From Arenicella chitinivorans (GTDB lineage: Bacteria > Pseudomonadota > Gammaproteobacteria > Arenicellales > Arenicellaceae): a stretch of 64,000 bases of DNA. Shown one piece after another: positions 53,365 through 62,048 of this stretch. The notes beneath the pieces are model-generated. The model saw only the letters and a list, made by a program, of their open reading frames with translations, was not told the DNA's origin and ran no database searches. The translations under genes were made by a program, and so were the position numbers. Position 1 is the first letter of the stretch. Each line of letters opens with the position of its first letter. The DNA is taken from assembly GCF_014651515.1 (NCBI RefSeq), contig NZ_BMXA01000001.1, forward strand, positions 310,001 through 374,000, read 5' to 3'.

Positions 53365-55601
53365 TTAAATCGTACGTGCTTGCTGAAAGGTAGCTCGCGG
53401 ATTCGCTTTCCAGTTGCTGCGAAAATCGCGTTCGCGAGCGCTGGTGCGGCCGGCGGTACGCCGGGTTCACCGACGCCGCGGACTTTGTCGCCATTTTCCA
53501 ATACTCGTACCTCGATCTCAGGTGCTTGATTGAAGCGCAAGGAAGGGTAGTTGTGAAAGTTGCGTTCTTGTACCTCGCCGTCTTTTACCGTAATTTGTCC
53601 CATCATGGCAGCAGCTAGGCCGAAGTTCATGCCGCCCATGACCTGAGCTTTGACATTGCGCGGATCCAGAGCGATACCGACATCCACAGCAGCCCAAGCT
53701 TTGACCAACTTGATACTGTCATCAATCGCAGCAACTTCGATCACCTGTGCCGTGGGTACGCCAAATGACAAAACAAAGGCAAGCCCTAGGCCATGTCCGT
53801 TTGGTCGTTCGCGGCCCCAGTCAGAGAGTTCGGCTACCGCCTCCAGTACCTTGCGAGACACATCATGATTAATTAATTGCAGCCGCATTTCCAACGGGTC
53901 CAAACCGCCGGCATGAGCAATCTCATCTAGCATGCTTTCATGAAAGAAGCCATTCTGAGAGCCGCCGACCGAACGCCATGAGCTGACCGGAAAGGCCTTG
54001 GGTGTGCGATAACCGGTAACACGATAGTTTTTAATGTCGTATGGTTGGTCCCAGGCAGCTTGCACGATCATGATGTCCGGCCCACCGACTGGCACACCTA
54101 AACGGCCCATCTGTGACTCAGCCACAGATGGCGCGGCGAGATGTAAATCACAGGTATCGATCGTGTTATTTTCGAGTTTGGCTTTGAAACGCGCGATTGC
54201 CATTGGTCGATAAAAGTCATGGCTAGTGTCTTCTTCACGTGTCCAGGTGGTCTTAACCGGTGTGCCTTCGAATTCTTTAGCAATACGAATTGCTTGAATT
54301 ACAAAGTCCATCTCGGCGCGTCGCCCAAAGCCACCGCCCATTAACGTTGTGTGAACACGTATGTTTTCTTCGTCGAGGCCGGTAATCGCTGCGCCTTCTT
54401 TGAGTGCCTGAGTTGGCAACTGGTTGCCTGCCCAGATATCGAGTTTGCCATCGCGCAGCCACGCGGTGGCATTCAATGGCTCCATGGCCGCATGTGCCAG
54501 ATACGGTACCTGATACTCTGCCTCAATCACTTGGCCAGACTGCAGAGTTTGTTCGACGTCGCCGTCGTCACGAAATTGACTGTCTTGATGATCTGCCGTG
54601 AGGCTGTCGCGTACCGCCGCAAGGAGCCCTTTAGTATCGTTGGCGTAGCTTGCATTGGCCCAGTTACATTGCACTGCATTAACTGCTTTAAACGCATACC
54701 AAGTGTTGCTAGCCACCGCTGCAACGCCGTTGTTGACTTGAATGATGCGTTTCACGCCGGGCATGGTTTCGGCTTTGCTGGCGTCGAACGAGGTCATCGG
54801 AGCGCCGAGTCGGGGGTTCATTCTGACCGAGGCGTAAAGCATCTCCGGTAACTCGACATCGATACTGAACTCCGCAGTGCCGGTTGATTTAGCGACTACG
54901 TCAACTCGTGGCATTGACTTGCCCAGCAGTTTCCACTGAGATCGCGGTTTAAGTACCGGTTCCTTGGGCGGTTCAAACCTAGCCGCTGTAACCGCTAATT
55001 CGGTGTACGCCAGGCTGCGGCCATCGCTGGCCAAAACCTGGCCTTCGTTGGCAGAAAGTTGACTGGTCGCCACGTTTAGTTGGGTACTCGCAGCTTGTAG
55101 CAGTACTTCGCGCGCGGCTGCGCCGGCAATGCGCATCTTGTAAAATGCATCGGGTATAGAGGACGAGCCGCCAGTGATTTGAAGTCCAAGAAACTTGGCC
55201 GGAACTTTGGTGAACTCGCGCACCATGTTAGCCGTCCGGCTGACATCGGTCGTTGCGAATGGAATGCCTTCTTCGAGTACGGCGGCGTTGAAATACGCAT
55301 TCGATGCTGGGCCGTGGAGCACGTTAATAGAGTCCAGTGCAACTTCGAGTTCTTCCGCAACCAAGGCGGCCAACGTGGTGTGTACACCCTGACCCATCTC
55401 CGCCCGCGGTGCAATAATGCTGACACCTTGCTGATCAATAATGATGTACGGCGTGAGTGCGGTTGCCGAGTCATCTAGGTCGGATTTGAGCGGGTTTTCT
55501 ATTGGTTGTTTGTACTTCCAATAGCCGAAAGCGACACCACCGGCGATGGCGACGGAGCCGACCAAAAAAGTACGTCGGGTTATTTTGCCCAATGTGCTCA
55601 T
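53361..55601 (-). CDS. Isoquinoline 1-oxidoreductase-type molybdenum hydroxylase, large subunit
   Basis: This 746-residue periplasmic molybdopterin subunit is of the xanthine dehydrogenase superfamily (IorB/aldehyde-dehydrogenase type). It starts with a Tat signal ([22 protein letters not shown]). Molybdenum-cofactor motifs include [81 protein letters not shown] and [32 protein letters not shown], with the catalytic Glu in GVGEPG. It partners with the [2Fe-2S] subunit encoded just upstream (4-bp overlap). Substrate is probably an aldehyde or N-heterocycle; a cytochrome subunit is not seen here. Confidence 0.94.
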   Translation of the reverse strand: MSTLGKITRRTFLVGSVAIAGGVAFGYWKYKQPIENPLKSDLDDSATALTPYIIIDQQGVSIIAPRAEMGQGVHTTLAALVAEELEVALDSINVLHGPASNAYFNAAVLEEGIPFATTDVSRTANMVREFTKVPAKFLGLQITGGSSSIPDAFYKMRIAGAAAREVLLQAASTQLNVATSQLSANEGQVLASDGRSLAYTELAVTAARFEPPKEPVLKPRSQWKLLGKSMPRVDVVAKSTGTAEFSIDVELPEMLYASVRMNPRLGAPMTSFDASKAETMPGVKRIIQVNNGVAAVASNTWYAFKAVNAVQCNWANASYANDTKGLLAAVRDSLTADHQDSQFRDDGDVEQTLQSGQVIEAEYQVPYLAHAAMEPLNATAWLRDGKLDIWAGNQLPTQALKEGAAITGLDEENIRVHTTLMGGGFGRRAEMDFVIQAIRIAKEFEGTPVKTTWTREEDTSHDFYRPMAIARFKAKLENNTIDTCDLHLAAPSVAESQMGRLGVPVGGPDIMIVQAAWDQPYDIKNYRVTGYRTPKAFPVSSWRSVGGSQNGFFHESMLDEIAHAGGLDPLEMRLQLINHDVSRKVLEAVAELSDWGRERPNGHGLGLAFVLSFGVPTAQVIEVAAIDDSIKLVKAWAAVDVGIALDPRNVKAQVMGGMNFGLAAAMMGQITVKDGEVQERNFHNYPSLRFNQAPEIEVRVLENGDKVRGVGEPGVPPAAPALANAIFAATGKRIRELPFSKHVRFN

Positions 55602-56092
55602 GCCGTGCCCTCCGCGTCATCATTCTGTGGAACCGATTGTGAACGCAAAGCTTGAGCTGCGCTCTTAATCGCCGCTCGAATCTTGGGGTAGGTGCCACAG
55701 CGGCACAGGTTGCCCGACATGGCGGTGTCAATTTCCGCATCCGACGGGTTGTTATTGGTCTCGAGTAACGCGGCGGCAGACATTATTTGTCCGGACTGAC
55801 AGTAGCCACATTGGGCGACCTGATGCTCAATCCAGGCGTGTTGCACAGTGTGCAATGCGTCCGGTTGTCCCAGGCCCTCGATGGTGGTCACCGCACCTTG
55901 CACGGCAGACGCCGGGTAAGAGCAGGCGCGCACCGGGCGGCCATCAATGTGCACCGTACACGCTCCGCACATTGCAATGCCGCAGCCGAATTTGGGGCCC
56001 TTGATGCCCAATTCGTCGCGCAGTACCCAGAGTAACGGCATATCTGGAGTGACCTCGACGTCATACTCCTGCTCATTGACAACAAGCTTCAT
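55598..56092 (-). CDS. Isoquinoline 1-oxidoreductase-type [2Fe-2S] small subunit
   Basis: This 164-residue iron-sulfur subunit has two clusters: the plant-ferredoxin-like site [21 protein letters not shown] and the helical-domain site [16 protein letters not shown] ... [15 protein letters not shown]. It passes electrons from the molybdenum centre of its partner. It has no signal peptide and is presumably exported with the Tat-bearing large subunit. First gene of the pair; its stop overlaps the partner's ATG. Confidence 0.95.
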   Translation of the reverse strand: MKLVVNEQEYDVEVTPDMPLLWVLRDELGIKGPKFGCGIAMCGACTVHIDGRPVRACSYPASAVQGAVTTIEGLGQPDALHTVQHAWIEHQVAQCGYCQSGQIMSAAALLETNNNPSDAEIDTAMSGNLCRCGTYPKIRAAIKSAAQALRSQSVPQNDDAEGTA

Positions 56093-56185
56093 GGTTTGCC
56101 TCCCGACCCTCTATAATTTTGTGGTTTAGGAATAATCATACACTTCGTCGAGTATAAATTGTATGGTCTTGCGCTTGCCTGTGTA

Positions 56186-57025
56186 TCAGTCCGTCAAGTG
56201 TTCAGCATGAAACGCGATATGCTCGCCGATAAAGCTAGCAATAAAAAAATAAGAGTGATCATAGCCTTCCTGCATTCGGATTTGCATCGGGTACTTGGCG
56301 GCTTGGGCTGTTTCGACCAGCAACTCAGTTTTGAGCTGCGTCTCCAGAAAGTCGTCACCGGTGCCTTGATCAACTAATACCGGAAGTTGGTCTGTGGCTA
56401 TAGCAACCAAGGAGCACGCGTCGTACTGCAGCCAATCGTTCCGGTCGCCGCCGAGGTAATGCGTAAAGGCTTTCTCGCCCCAAGGACATTGAGTGGGGGC
56501 AACGATGGGTGAAAAGGCGGACACCGATCGAAAGCGAGCTGTGTTTTTGAGTGCGATCGTCAGTGCGCCGTGCCCGCCCATCGAATGACCTGAAATCGCC
56601 TGTCGTTGTGAATCGATCGGAAAGTTCTGCTCAATGAGCGTGGGCAATTCTTCAATCACGTAATCGTACATCTGATAATTCGTGGACCAAGGTGGCTGGG
56701 TCGCGTTTAGATAAAAGCCGGCACCTAAACCGAAATCCCAGCCGCCGTCTGAATCATCGGGAACACTGTCGCCGCGTGGGCTGGTGTCGGGACAAACGAT
56801 GGCTATGCCGTGCTCCGCTGCATAAACCTGTGCGCCTGCCTTGGTTACGAAATTTTGATCAGTGCAGGTCAAGCCCGAGAGCCAGTATAGTACCGGCACT
56901 GGACCAAACTCGGCTTGTAGTGGCAGGTAGATAGAGAACGTCATCTCACAGGACAACGTTTGTGACGGGTGTGTGTACTGGCGTTGTCGTCCACCGAATG
57001 ACTTGATATCGGAGTTCAGTTGCAT
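56186..57025 (-). CDS. fghA: S-formylglutathione hydrolase
   Basis: This 279-residue serine esterase completes glutathione-dependent formaldehyde oxidation (S-formylglutathione to formate). It aligns throughout with E. coli FrmB/YeiG: IKSFGGRQRQYTHPSQTLSCEM, VLYWLSGLTCTDQNFVTKAGAQ, CPDTSPRGDSVPDD, GAGFYLNATQPPW, and the nucleophile Ser148 in SGHSMGGHGAL. A longer frame reaches 57130, right against the terminator at 57131; the ATG at 57025 with GAGG eight bases upstream gives the family length. The usual glutathione-dependent alcohol dehydrogenase gene is not in the window. Confidence 0.93.
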   Translation of the reverse strand: MQLNSDIKSFGGRQRQYTHPSQTLSCEMTFSIYLPLQAEFGPVPVLYWLSGLTCTDQNFVTKAGAQVYAAEHGIAIVCPDTSPRGDSVPDDSDGGWDFGLGAGFYLNATQPPWSTNYQMYDYVIEELPTLIEQNFPIDSQRQAISGHSMGGHGALTIALKNTARFRSVSAFSPIVAPTQCPWGEKAFTHYLGGDRNDWLQYDACSLVAIATDQLPVLVDQGTGDDFLETQLKTELLVETAQAAKYPMQIRMQEGYDHSYFFIASFIGEHIAFHAEHLTD

Positions 57026-57130
57026 GAAAAAGGCCTCGTGACCAAACGTTTGAATAGACATCAGTGTAGCTGCTGCTCGTGTCGACGACCAGTGCGGATT
57101 CCGGATTCGCCTGCTGGGCTCTGAAAACAA

Positions 57131-57157
57131 AAAAGGGCATGCTAAGCATGCCCTTTT
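57131..57157 (-). terminator. Strong terminator after the third TonB receptor
   Basis: AAAAGGGCATGC (57131-57142) and GCATGCCCTTTT (57146-57157) form a perfect 12-bp stem with a 3-base loop. On the minus strand it is followed by a T-rich run, 21 bp after the receptor stop. It could also work in the other direction. Confidence 0.9.
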
Positions 57158-57177
57158 TGGTCGCCGTTTTTAACGGT

Positions 57178-59391
57178 TTAGAAGCGTTTTGTGAACTCTA
57201 ATCCCCAGAAGGCGGGTTCATTGACGAAGGCGGTCAGATTCAGGAAGTCGAGTGCGCCATCGGCTACCACTTCATCCGTAATGTTGCGTCCAACCAATGC
57301 GATATCGATGCTGTTGTCCGCGTTTTTGTAGCCAATGCGTAATCCACCGATCCAGCGTTTCTCTGCTACAAATTCAACCGATTCGTACAAGAAGATATTG
57401 GAGTCGCTGCGGTAATTCCAGTCGGTTTGTGCGTACACCAGACCATTCTCAAGCTCGTAATCGTAGTCGAGTGAGAAATTGAATAGCCACTCAGGTGCGC
57501 GAGGCAGTGGGTTGCCGTTTACAGAGACCAGATTGACGGTGCCAAAGAATCCCGGGAAGGTGTCCACAATCGGGTCCAGTGAGGTACACAGTGGTGTGGC
57601 TGAACACAATTCGGTATTTAGATTCGGATCTTTGATCTCTGTTTCGTTGTAACTCAAATTGGTGTTCAAACGCAGATTGTCCGTGACCAGGAATTCGAAC
57701 TCAGTTTCAAAACCGGAGCCGGTCACCTCGGCTGCATTCAGCAGTTCATTGGTGTTGCCAGTCCCGCCGGTAGCGGTCAGTTGCTGGTCGTCAATGGTGA
57801 AAGTGTACACCGTGGTGTTCCAGCGGCCGCGCCCGTCAAATAGGTCGGCTTTGAAGCCGACTTCAAACGACGTGATTTCTTCGGTATCCGCCTGGCTGAC
57901 GAAGCCAAATCGACCCAGTGTAACCGGCCCGCGAGATGCCGTGGCCAATCGTGCGTAGGTGCTCCATTCGCTGTTCAAATCGTAATTGGCCGACAGTTCC
58001 CAGCTAAAGTAGTCATCACTGGCTTCGATGGTCGCTGCTGGTGCGGTAGACCCTGGTCCTGGAATGACTTCAAGCTCCTTGTCATCGTCTGTGTAGCGCA
58101 GACCGCCAGCGATAGAGAACTGCTCGGTCAGATGAAACTCGGCTTGGCCGAAGACTGCCATCGAGCGCGTGTCCTGCTGTGCTTGAGTCAGTTGGATGCG
58201 GTCACCCGAGTTGGCAAAGTCAATGCTGTCTACCGTAATGTCTTCATCTAAGAAGTACACGCCAACTTGATAAAACAGATCATCCAGATCAACCGCATAA
58301 CGCAATTCTTGAGTTAATTGACTGTGATCTGATAAGCCGTCACCAGAAGACACGCTGAAGAATGCTTGACCACCTAATTGGCCGATTGCTTCAGGTCCAC
58401 CCTGAACGCCGCCGTCAATGTCAGCTTGGCTGAAGCTCTCGACGGTATCGTACGCGGTGATTGATGTGATTGTGGTGTTGTCCCGATCAAACGTTAGTTT
58501 GGCACTGCCGCCGAAGTGGTCAAGCTCCATGCCCGATACCAGCGCGTCGTGTGACGCGACCTCAGGATTAAAGCCTGGCCGCAGACCTTCAACACCGGGT
58601 GTGAACGCGTTGCCATAAAATATTTGTGGCTGGTTGCCGTCTTGTTTGAAACCGTGCAATTTGAATAAGGCTGAAAATTGGTCATTCGGTGTTGCCAACA
58701 GTTGTAAACGGTAAGCAAATTCATCAAATTCACCAAAATCATCGCCCGCCCCGTTGAAGGTATTGTCGATCCAGTTGCCACGATCCAAGTATTTGAATGA
58801 CGCGCGTGCAGCAAGTGTGTCGCTTACAGCGCCACCGACTGCACCTTCTGCCGACACGGTTTCGCGGCTGCCATAGCCCAAGCGGATATAGCCCTCCGAT
58901 TCTTCGGATGGTTGAACCGAATCGACTTTAACCACGCCAGCCGTGGTGCTGCGACCAAATAGCGTGCCTTGTGGGCCTTTTAACACCTCGATGCGTTCTA
59001 CATCAAACAGCGGGATGCTTTTTAGTACCGAGTTCTCTAATGCGACCTCATCCATAATCATGGACACTGGCTGTGTGGCATTGACATCGAAATCATAGTT
59101 GCCAAGGCCGCGAATATAGAATCGTGGCGACTGGCGTCCATTCGATGATTCGATTTGCAGGCTCGGTACACGTCCCGCCAGTGCGCGAATATTTTCGCCA
59201 GCACCCAAGAGGTCCTGCACTTGCTCTGATGGAATCGCCGACACGGCAGCGGGGATGTCCTGTAAGGTTTGTTCACGTTTTTGCGCGGTGACAACAATTT
59301 CCTCAAGGGTTAGATTGTTCTGCGCGGAAGCGACAGTCGAGAGACTGGCTAGTCCCACAACCAGTGGGGCAGTAATGAATCGAATACTCAT
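57178..59391 (-). CDS. TonB-dependent receptor (third)
   Basis: This 737-residue outer-membrane receptor has signal peptide MSIRFITAPLVVGLASLSTVASA, the TonB-box region LTLEEIVVTAQKREQTLQDIPAAVSAI, plug motifs SPRFYIRGLGNYDFDVN and DVERIEVLKGPQGTLFGRSTTAGVVKVDS, and a barrel ending LEFTKRF. The frame also opens seven codons earlier at a GTG (59412), but the ATG at 59391 gives a cleaner signal peptide. It resembles the broad VTAxKR subgroup of receptors and no substrate gene is beside it. It is a single-gene unit with its own terminator. Confidence 0.92.
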   Translation of the reverse strand: MSIRFITAPLVVGLASLSTVASAQNNLTLEEIVVTAQKREQTLQDIPAAVSAIPSEQVQDLLGAGENIRALAGRVPSLQIESSNGRQSPRFYIRGLGNYDFDVNATQPVSMIMDEVALENSVLKSIPLFDVERIEVLKGPQGTLFGRSTTAGVVKVDSVQPSEESEGYIRLGYGSRETVSAEGAVGGAVSDTLAARASFKYLDRGNWIDNTFNGAGDDFGEFDEFAYRLQLLATPNDQFSALFKLHGFKQDGNQPQIFYGNAFTPGVEGLRPGFNPEVASHDALVSGMELDHFGGSAKLTFDRDNTTITSITAYDTVESFSQADIDGGVQGGPEAIGQLGGQAFFSVSSGDGLSDHSQLTQELRYAVDLDDLFYQVGVYFLDEDITVDSIDFANSGDRIQLTQAQQDTRSMAVFGQAEFHLTEQFSIAGGLRYTDDDKELEVIPGPGSTAPAATIEASDDYFSWELSANYDLNSEWSTYARLATASRGPVTLGRFGFVSQADTEEITSFEVGFKADLFDGRGRWNTTVYTFTIDDQQLTATGGTGNTNELLNAAEVTGSGFETEFEFLVTDNLRLNTNLSYNETEIKDPNLNTELCSATPLCTSLDPIVDTFPGFFGTVNLVSVNGNPLPRAPEWLFNFSLDYDYELENGLVYAQTDWNYRSDSNIFLYESVEFVAEKRWIGGLRIGYKNADNSIDIALVGRNITDEVVADGALDFLNLTAFVNEPAFWGLEFTKRF

Positions 59392-59561
59392 AGTAAAAAT
59401 CCGGGTAAACACGTTGGGTCAAGCTGAAAAACTCTAGGAGTGGTGACTTTACCACCAACGACGTTGCAAAGAACCCCTAAACTCATGAATTGCCAACATT
59501 TTGGCCGCAAAAATAGCGAAACGCGATACTATAGCGGTCTGATCAACCATGCTATTTTCCC

Positions 59562-60200
59562 ATGCCTGCTGAGCTATTTACCGTCACCAATCTACTGGTG
59601 GCAATCACCTGTGTTGTCTCCTTTCTGGTGATGGAAAACCAAGCCGTCAAATCCCAGTTGTTATTTCATCCTGCGACGGTGCGACGGGAAGGTGAGTGGT
59701 ACCGCTTTTTGACTTCCGGGTTTATTCACGCGGATATGTTGCACCTGTTGATCAACATGTTTGTTTTATGGTCATTTGGTAATGCCCTGGAGACGAGCTA
59801 TTTTCCCGTGTTTCTGGGTGAGGGGACCGCGCTTAAGTTTTTGATCTTGTATCTGGGCGGCATTGTGGTGGCTTCGATTCCGGACTATTTTCGTCATCGT
59901 TACAACAGTACTTACGCTGCTTTAGGTGCGTCTGGTGGGGTATCAGCCGTGGTGTTTGGCGTGATCATTTTTGCGCCTTGGCAGAACCTTTACCTGTATG
60001 GTGTGATCGCCATTCCACAAATCGTGGCTGGGGTTGGCTATCTCTGGTACTCCTGGGTCAAGGACAAACAGGCCAATGACAACATAGGTCATATGGCACA
60101 TTTCGCCGGCGCTGTGTGGGGTTTTGTTTTTACTGGCTTGATGAATCCGTATCTATTCGTGTCGTTCGTGCAGCAAACGCTGGCTGGCCCGAATTGGTGA
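59562..60200 (+). CDS. Rhomboid-family intramembrane serine protease
   Basis: This 212-residue protein has about six membrane helices. It shows the rhomboid motifs REGEWYRFLTSGFIHADMLHLLINMFVLWSFGNALE (loop 1 and helix 2 with the HxxxN-type pattern), GASGGVSAVVFG with catalytic Ser124, and GHMAHFAGAVWGFVF with His180. Both dyad residues are present, so it is likely active. It cleaves transmembrane segments; targets are unknown. The next gene starts 22 bp later on the same strand. Confidence 0.92.
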   Translation: MPAELFTVTNLLVAITCVVSFLVMENQAVKSQLLFHPATVRREGEWYRFLTSGFIHADMLHLLINMFVLWSFGNALETSYFPVFLGEGTALKFLILYLGGIVVASIPDYFRHRYNSTYAALGASGGVSAVVFGVIIFAPWQNLYLYGVIAIPQIVAGVGYLWYSWVKDKQANDNIGHMAHFAGAVWGFVFTGLMNPYLFVSFVQQTLAGPNW

Positions 60201-60221
60201 TCGGCGAACACTCGTAATCCG

Positions 60222-61001
60222 ATGATGTCTGCATTAGATCTCAACGCGGCGATGACTGCGGGACTAATGGTGGCCGCATTTGTCACAGCCGTAGTACACG
60301 GTGCCACCGGCATGGCTGGTGGGATTTTGTTGGCCGCAGTCCTGACTCATGTGGTCGGGATTAAAAATGCAATTCCGTTGACCACGTGTGCTTTGATCAT
60401 CAGTCATAGCAGCCGCGTTTGGTTGCATCGACATGAGATAGACTGGCAATCGGTGCGACTCGTTGGCCTGTTCGCGGCACCAGGAATTTTGTTCGGGGCG
60501 TGGCTGTTTGTCGGTTTATCTGCGACCACGGTGGCATTGGTGATGGCTGCGTTTTTAATATGCTCGATTCCGGTTAAGCTCTGGGCGCGACGACAAAATT
60601 TGCAGGTGAGCGACGTGTTGCTTGGCTTGGCCAGCAGTGTTTGGGGCGTGTTAGCTGGGAATGTCATCGGCCCGGGCTTTGTGCTGGCACCGTTCCTGCA
60701 AGGCCGTCGCTCGCAATCTTTGCGTGGCCAGTCACGGACTCTCACACGAACTGAGTTTGTCGGCACCTTGGCGTGTATCGTGTTGGGCATGAATTGCATC
60801 AAGTTGCTGGTTTTTAGTGGCACCGCCTTGCTCACCTTCGATGGGCTGTGGTTGGGCGTTGCCTTGGGGCTGGCGACCATTCCCGGAAACTGGTTGGGTA
60901 AAACGGTGTTGCTACGCCTGAATGACGATTCACATCAACACCTAATTAACGTGATGACAATCCTGCTCAGCGCGTATTTTTTCTATCAGGCAGCATCGTA
61001 A
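60222..61001 (+). CDS. TauE/SafE-family (TSUP) permease, copy 1
   Basis: This 259-residue membrane protein has about eight hydrophobic segments, GATGMAGGILLAAVLTHVVGIKNAIPLTTCALI near the N-terminus and NVIGPGFVLAPFLQGRRSQSLRGQSRTLTRTEFVGTLACIVLGMNCIKLL in the second half. TSUP proteins are linked to sulfite, sulfoacetate or other organic-anion transport. It follows the rhomboid gene closely and precedes a second, dissimilar TSUP gene by 81 bp. Confidence 0.85.
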   Translation: MMSALDLNAAMTAGLMVAAFVTAVVHGATGMAGGILLAAVLTHVVGIKNAIPLTTCALIISHSSRVWLHRHEIDWQSVRLVGLFAAPGILFGAWLFVGLSATTVALVMAAFLICSIPVKLWARRQNLQVSDVLLGLASSVWGVLAGNVIGPGFVLAPFLQGRRSQSLRGQSRTLTRTEFVGTLACIVLGMNCIKLLVFSGTALLTFDGLWLGVALGLATIPGNWLGKTVLLRLNDDSHQHLINVMTILLSAYFFYQAAS

Positions 61002-61081
61002 GCTGCTACTCTCTGGCGCTGGGCGGTCGTCATACGATGTGCCCGTGCGCCGATTGATCAATTTTCTACTCTCGTTCACCG

Positions 61082-61873
61082 ATGGATTTTAGTTACTGGT
61101 ATTTTTTCCTGCTCGCGTTGTTTGGTGCTGTGGTGGCGAATTCCACTGGTGCGGGTGGCGGTGTGGTGTTTGTGCCGGCGTTTAATTTGTTGGGGTTGTC
61201 CCCTGATTCCGTGATTGCTACCAGTTTCGCGATCCAGTGCTTTGGGATGACCGCCGGTACGCTCGCGTGGTTCAAGCATGCCAAGCTGCAACAGGCGAGC
61301 AGTGCACCAAGTGTTTGGCGCGAATACTTGCCGCATATTATATGGTTCGGTTTGCCTTCTATGCTTGGTGTTGCGGCAGGTCAAATCTTGTTTGAGGCGC
61401 GTGCTGCGCATGAGGTTGTGAGTCTGTTTAAAGGCTTCTCGATTATGTTCGCGATCTCGATTTTAGCGACCACGTATTATCTTATTCGGGCGCAGAAACG
61501 GAAGCTACCGCCCGTACAGGCACAGGGATACTTCTACCTTCTGTTTATGACGGTCGGTCTCGTTGGCGGTGTGATTACCGCTTGGTTATCCATTGGCGTT
61601 GGCGAATTAGTCGCCGTGCTGCTAATTTTAATGCGATATCCGGTGCGTATGGCCGTCGGCGTCGCGGTGAGCGTTAGCGCAATGTCGGTCTGGGTCGGCG
61701 TACAAAAATACCTTTGGTTGATGCCTGCCATCGATTGGAATGTCTTGGTCTTCGCTGGCCCAGCAGCGTTGGTCGGTGGCACGCTGGCGAAGCACGTGAT
61801 TGCTTGGTTTACCCCAGTGCAGCTTAAATTATTCATCGCTGCCTGGATTCTGTTTAGTGCCATTGCCATGTAG
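61082..61873 (+). CDS. TauE/SafE-family (TSUP) permease, copy 2
   Basis: This 263-residue membrane protein shows the TSUP half-repeats: GAVVANSTGAGGGVVFVPAFNLLGLSPDSVIATSFAIQCFGMTAGTLAWF and GLVGGVITAWLSIGVGELVAVLLILMRYPVRMAVGVAVSVSAMSVWVG. The pair of family members in tandem may act on related anions, but substrate is unknown. About 175 gene-free bases follow, containing a short hairpin (GCCCG-TAGAT-CGGGC at 61972-61986) near the start of the sensor gene. Confidence 0.85.
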   Translation: MDFSYWYFFLLALFGAVVANSTGAGGGVVFVPAFNLLGLSPDSVIATSFAIQCFGMTAGTLAWFKHAKLQQASSAPSVWREYLPHIIWFGLPSMLGVAAGQILFEARAAHEVVSLFKGFSIMFAISILATTYYLIRAQKRKLPPVQAQGYFYLLFMTVGLVGGVITAWLSIGVGELVAVLLILMRYPVRMAVGVAVSVSAMSVWVGVQKYLWLMPAIDWNVLVFAGPAALVGGTLAKHVIAWFTPVQLKLFIAAWILFSAIAM

Positions 61874-62048
61874 TATCAATAGCTGGGGGTACAATTGGGC
61901 TTCACGGCGGGCTGGACAGGCTCTCCATCCAGTGTTACAACGGTAGGGTTGCGATTGACTCACGCCGACCGGCCCGTAGATCGGGCTCCCTTAAAATTAC
62001 ACAATACATTAACTCTGCTCTGCTCCTGCCAGGGTGCTTAGAGGGAAT

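Noticed and set aside
57026-57130. N-terminal extension of S-formylglutathione hydrolase to 57130
   Set aside because: It has no match to the family and begins directly against the terminator hairpin of the neighbouring receptor gene; the ATG at 57025 has a ribosome binding site.
61874-62048. Riboswitch (for example cyclic-di-GMP type) upstream of the sensor gene
   Set aside because: A short hairpin is present, but none of the conserved riboswitch core sequences could be matched.
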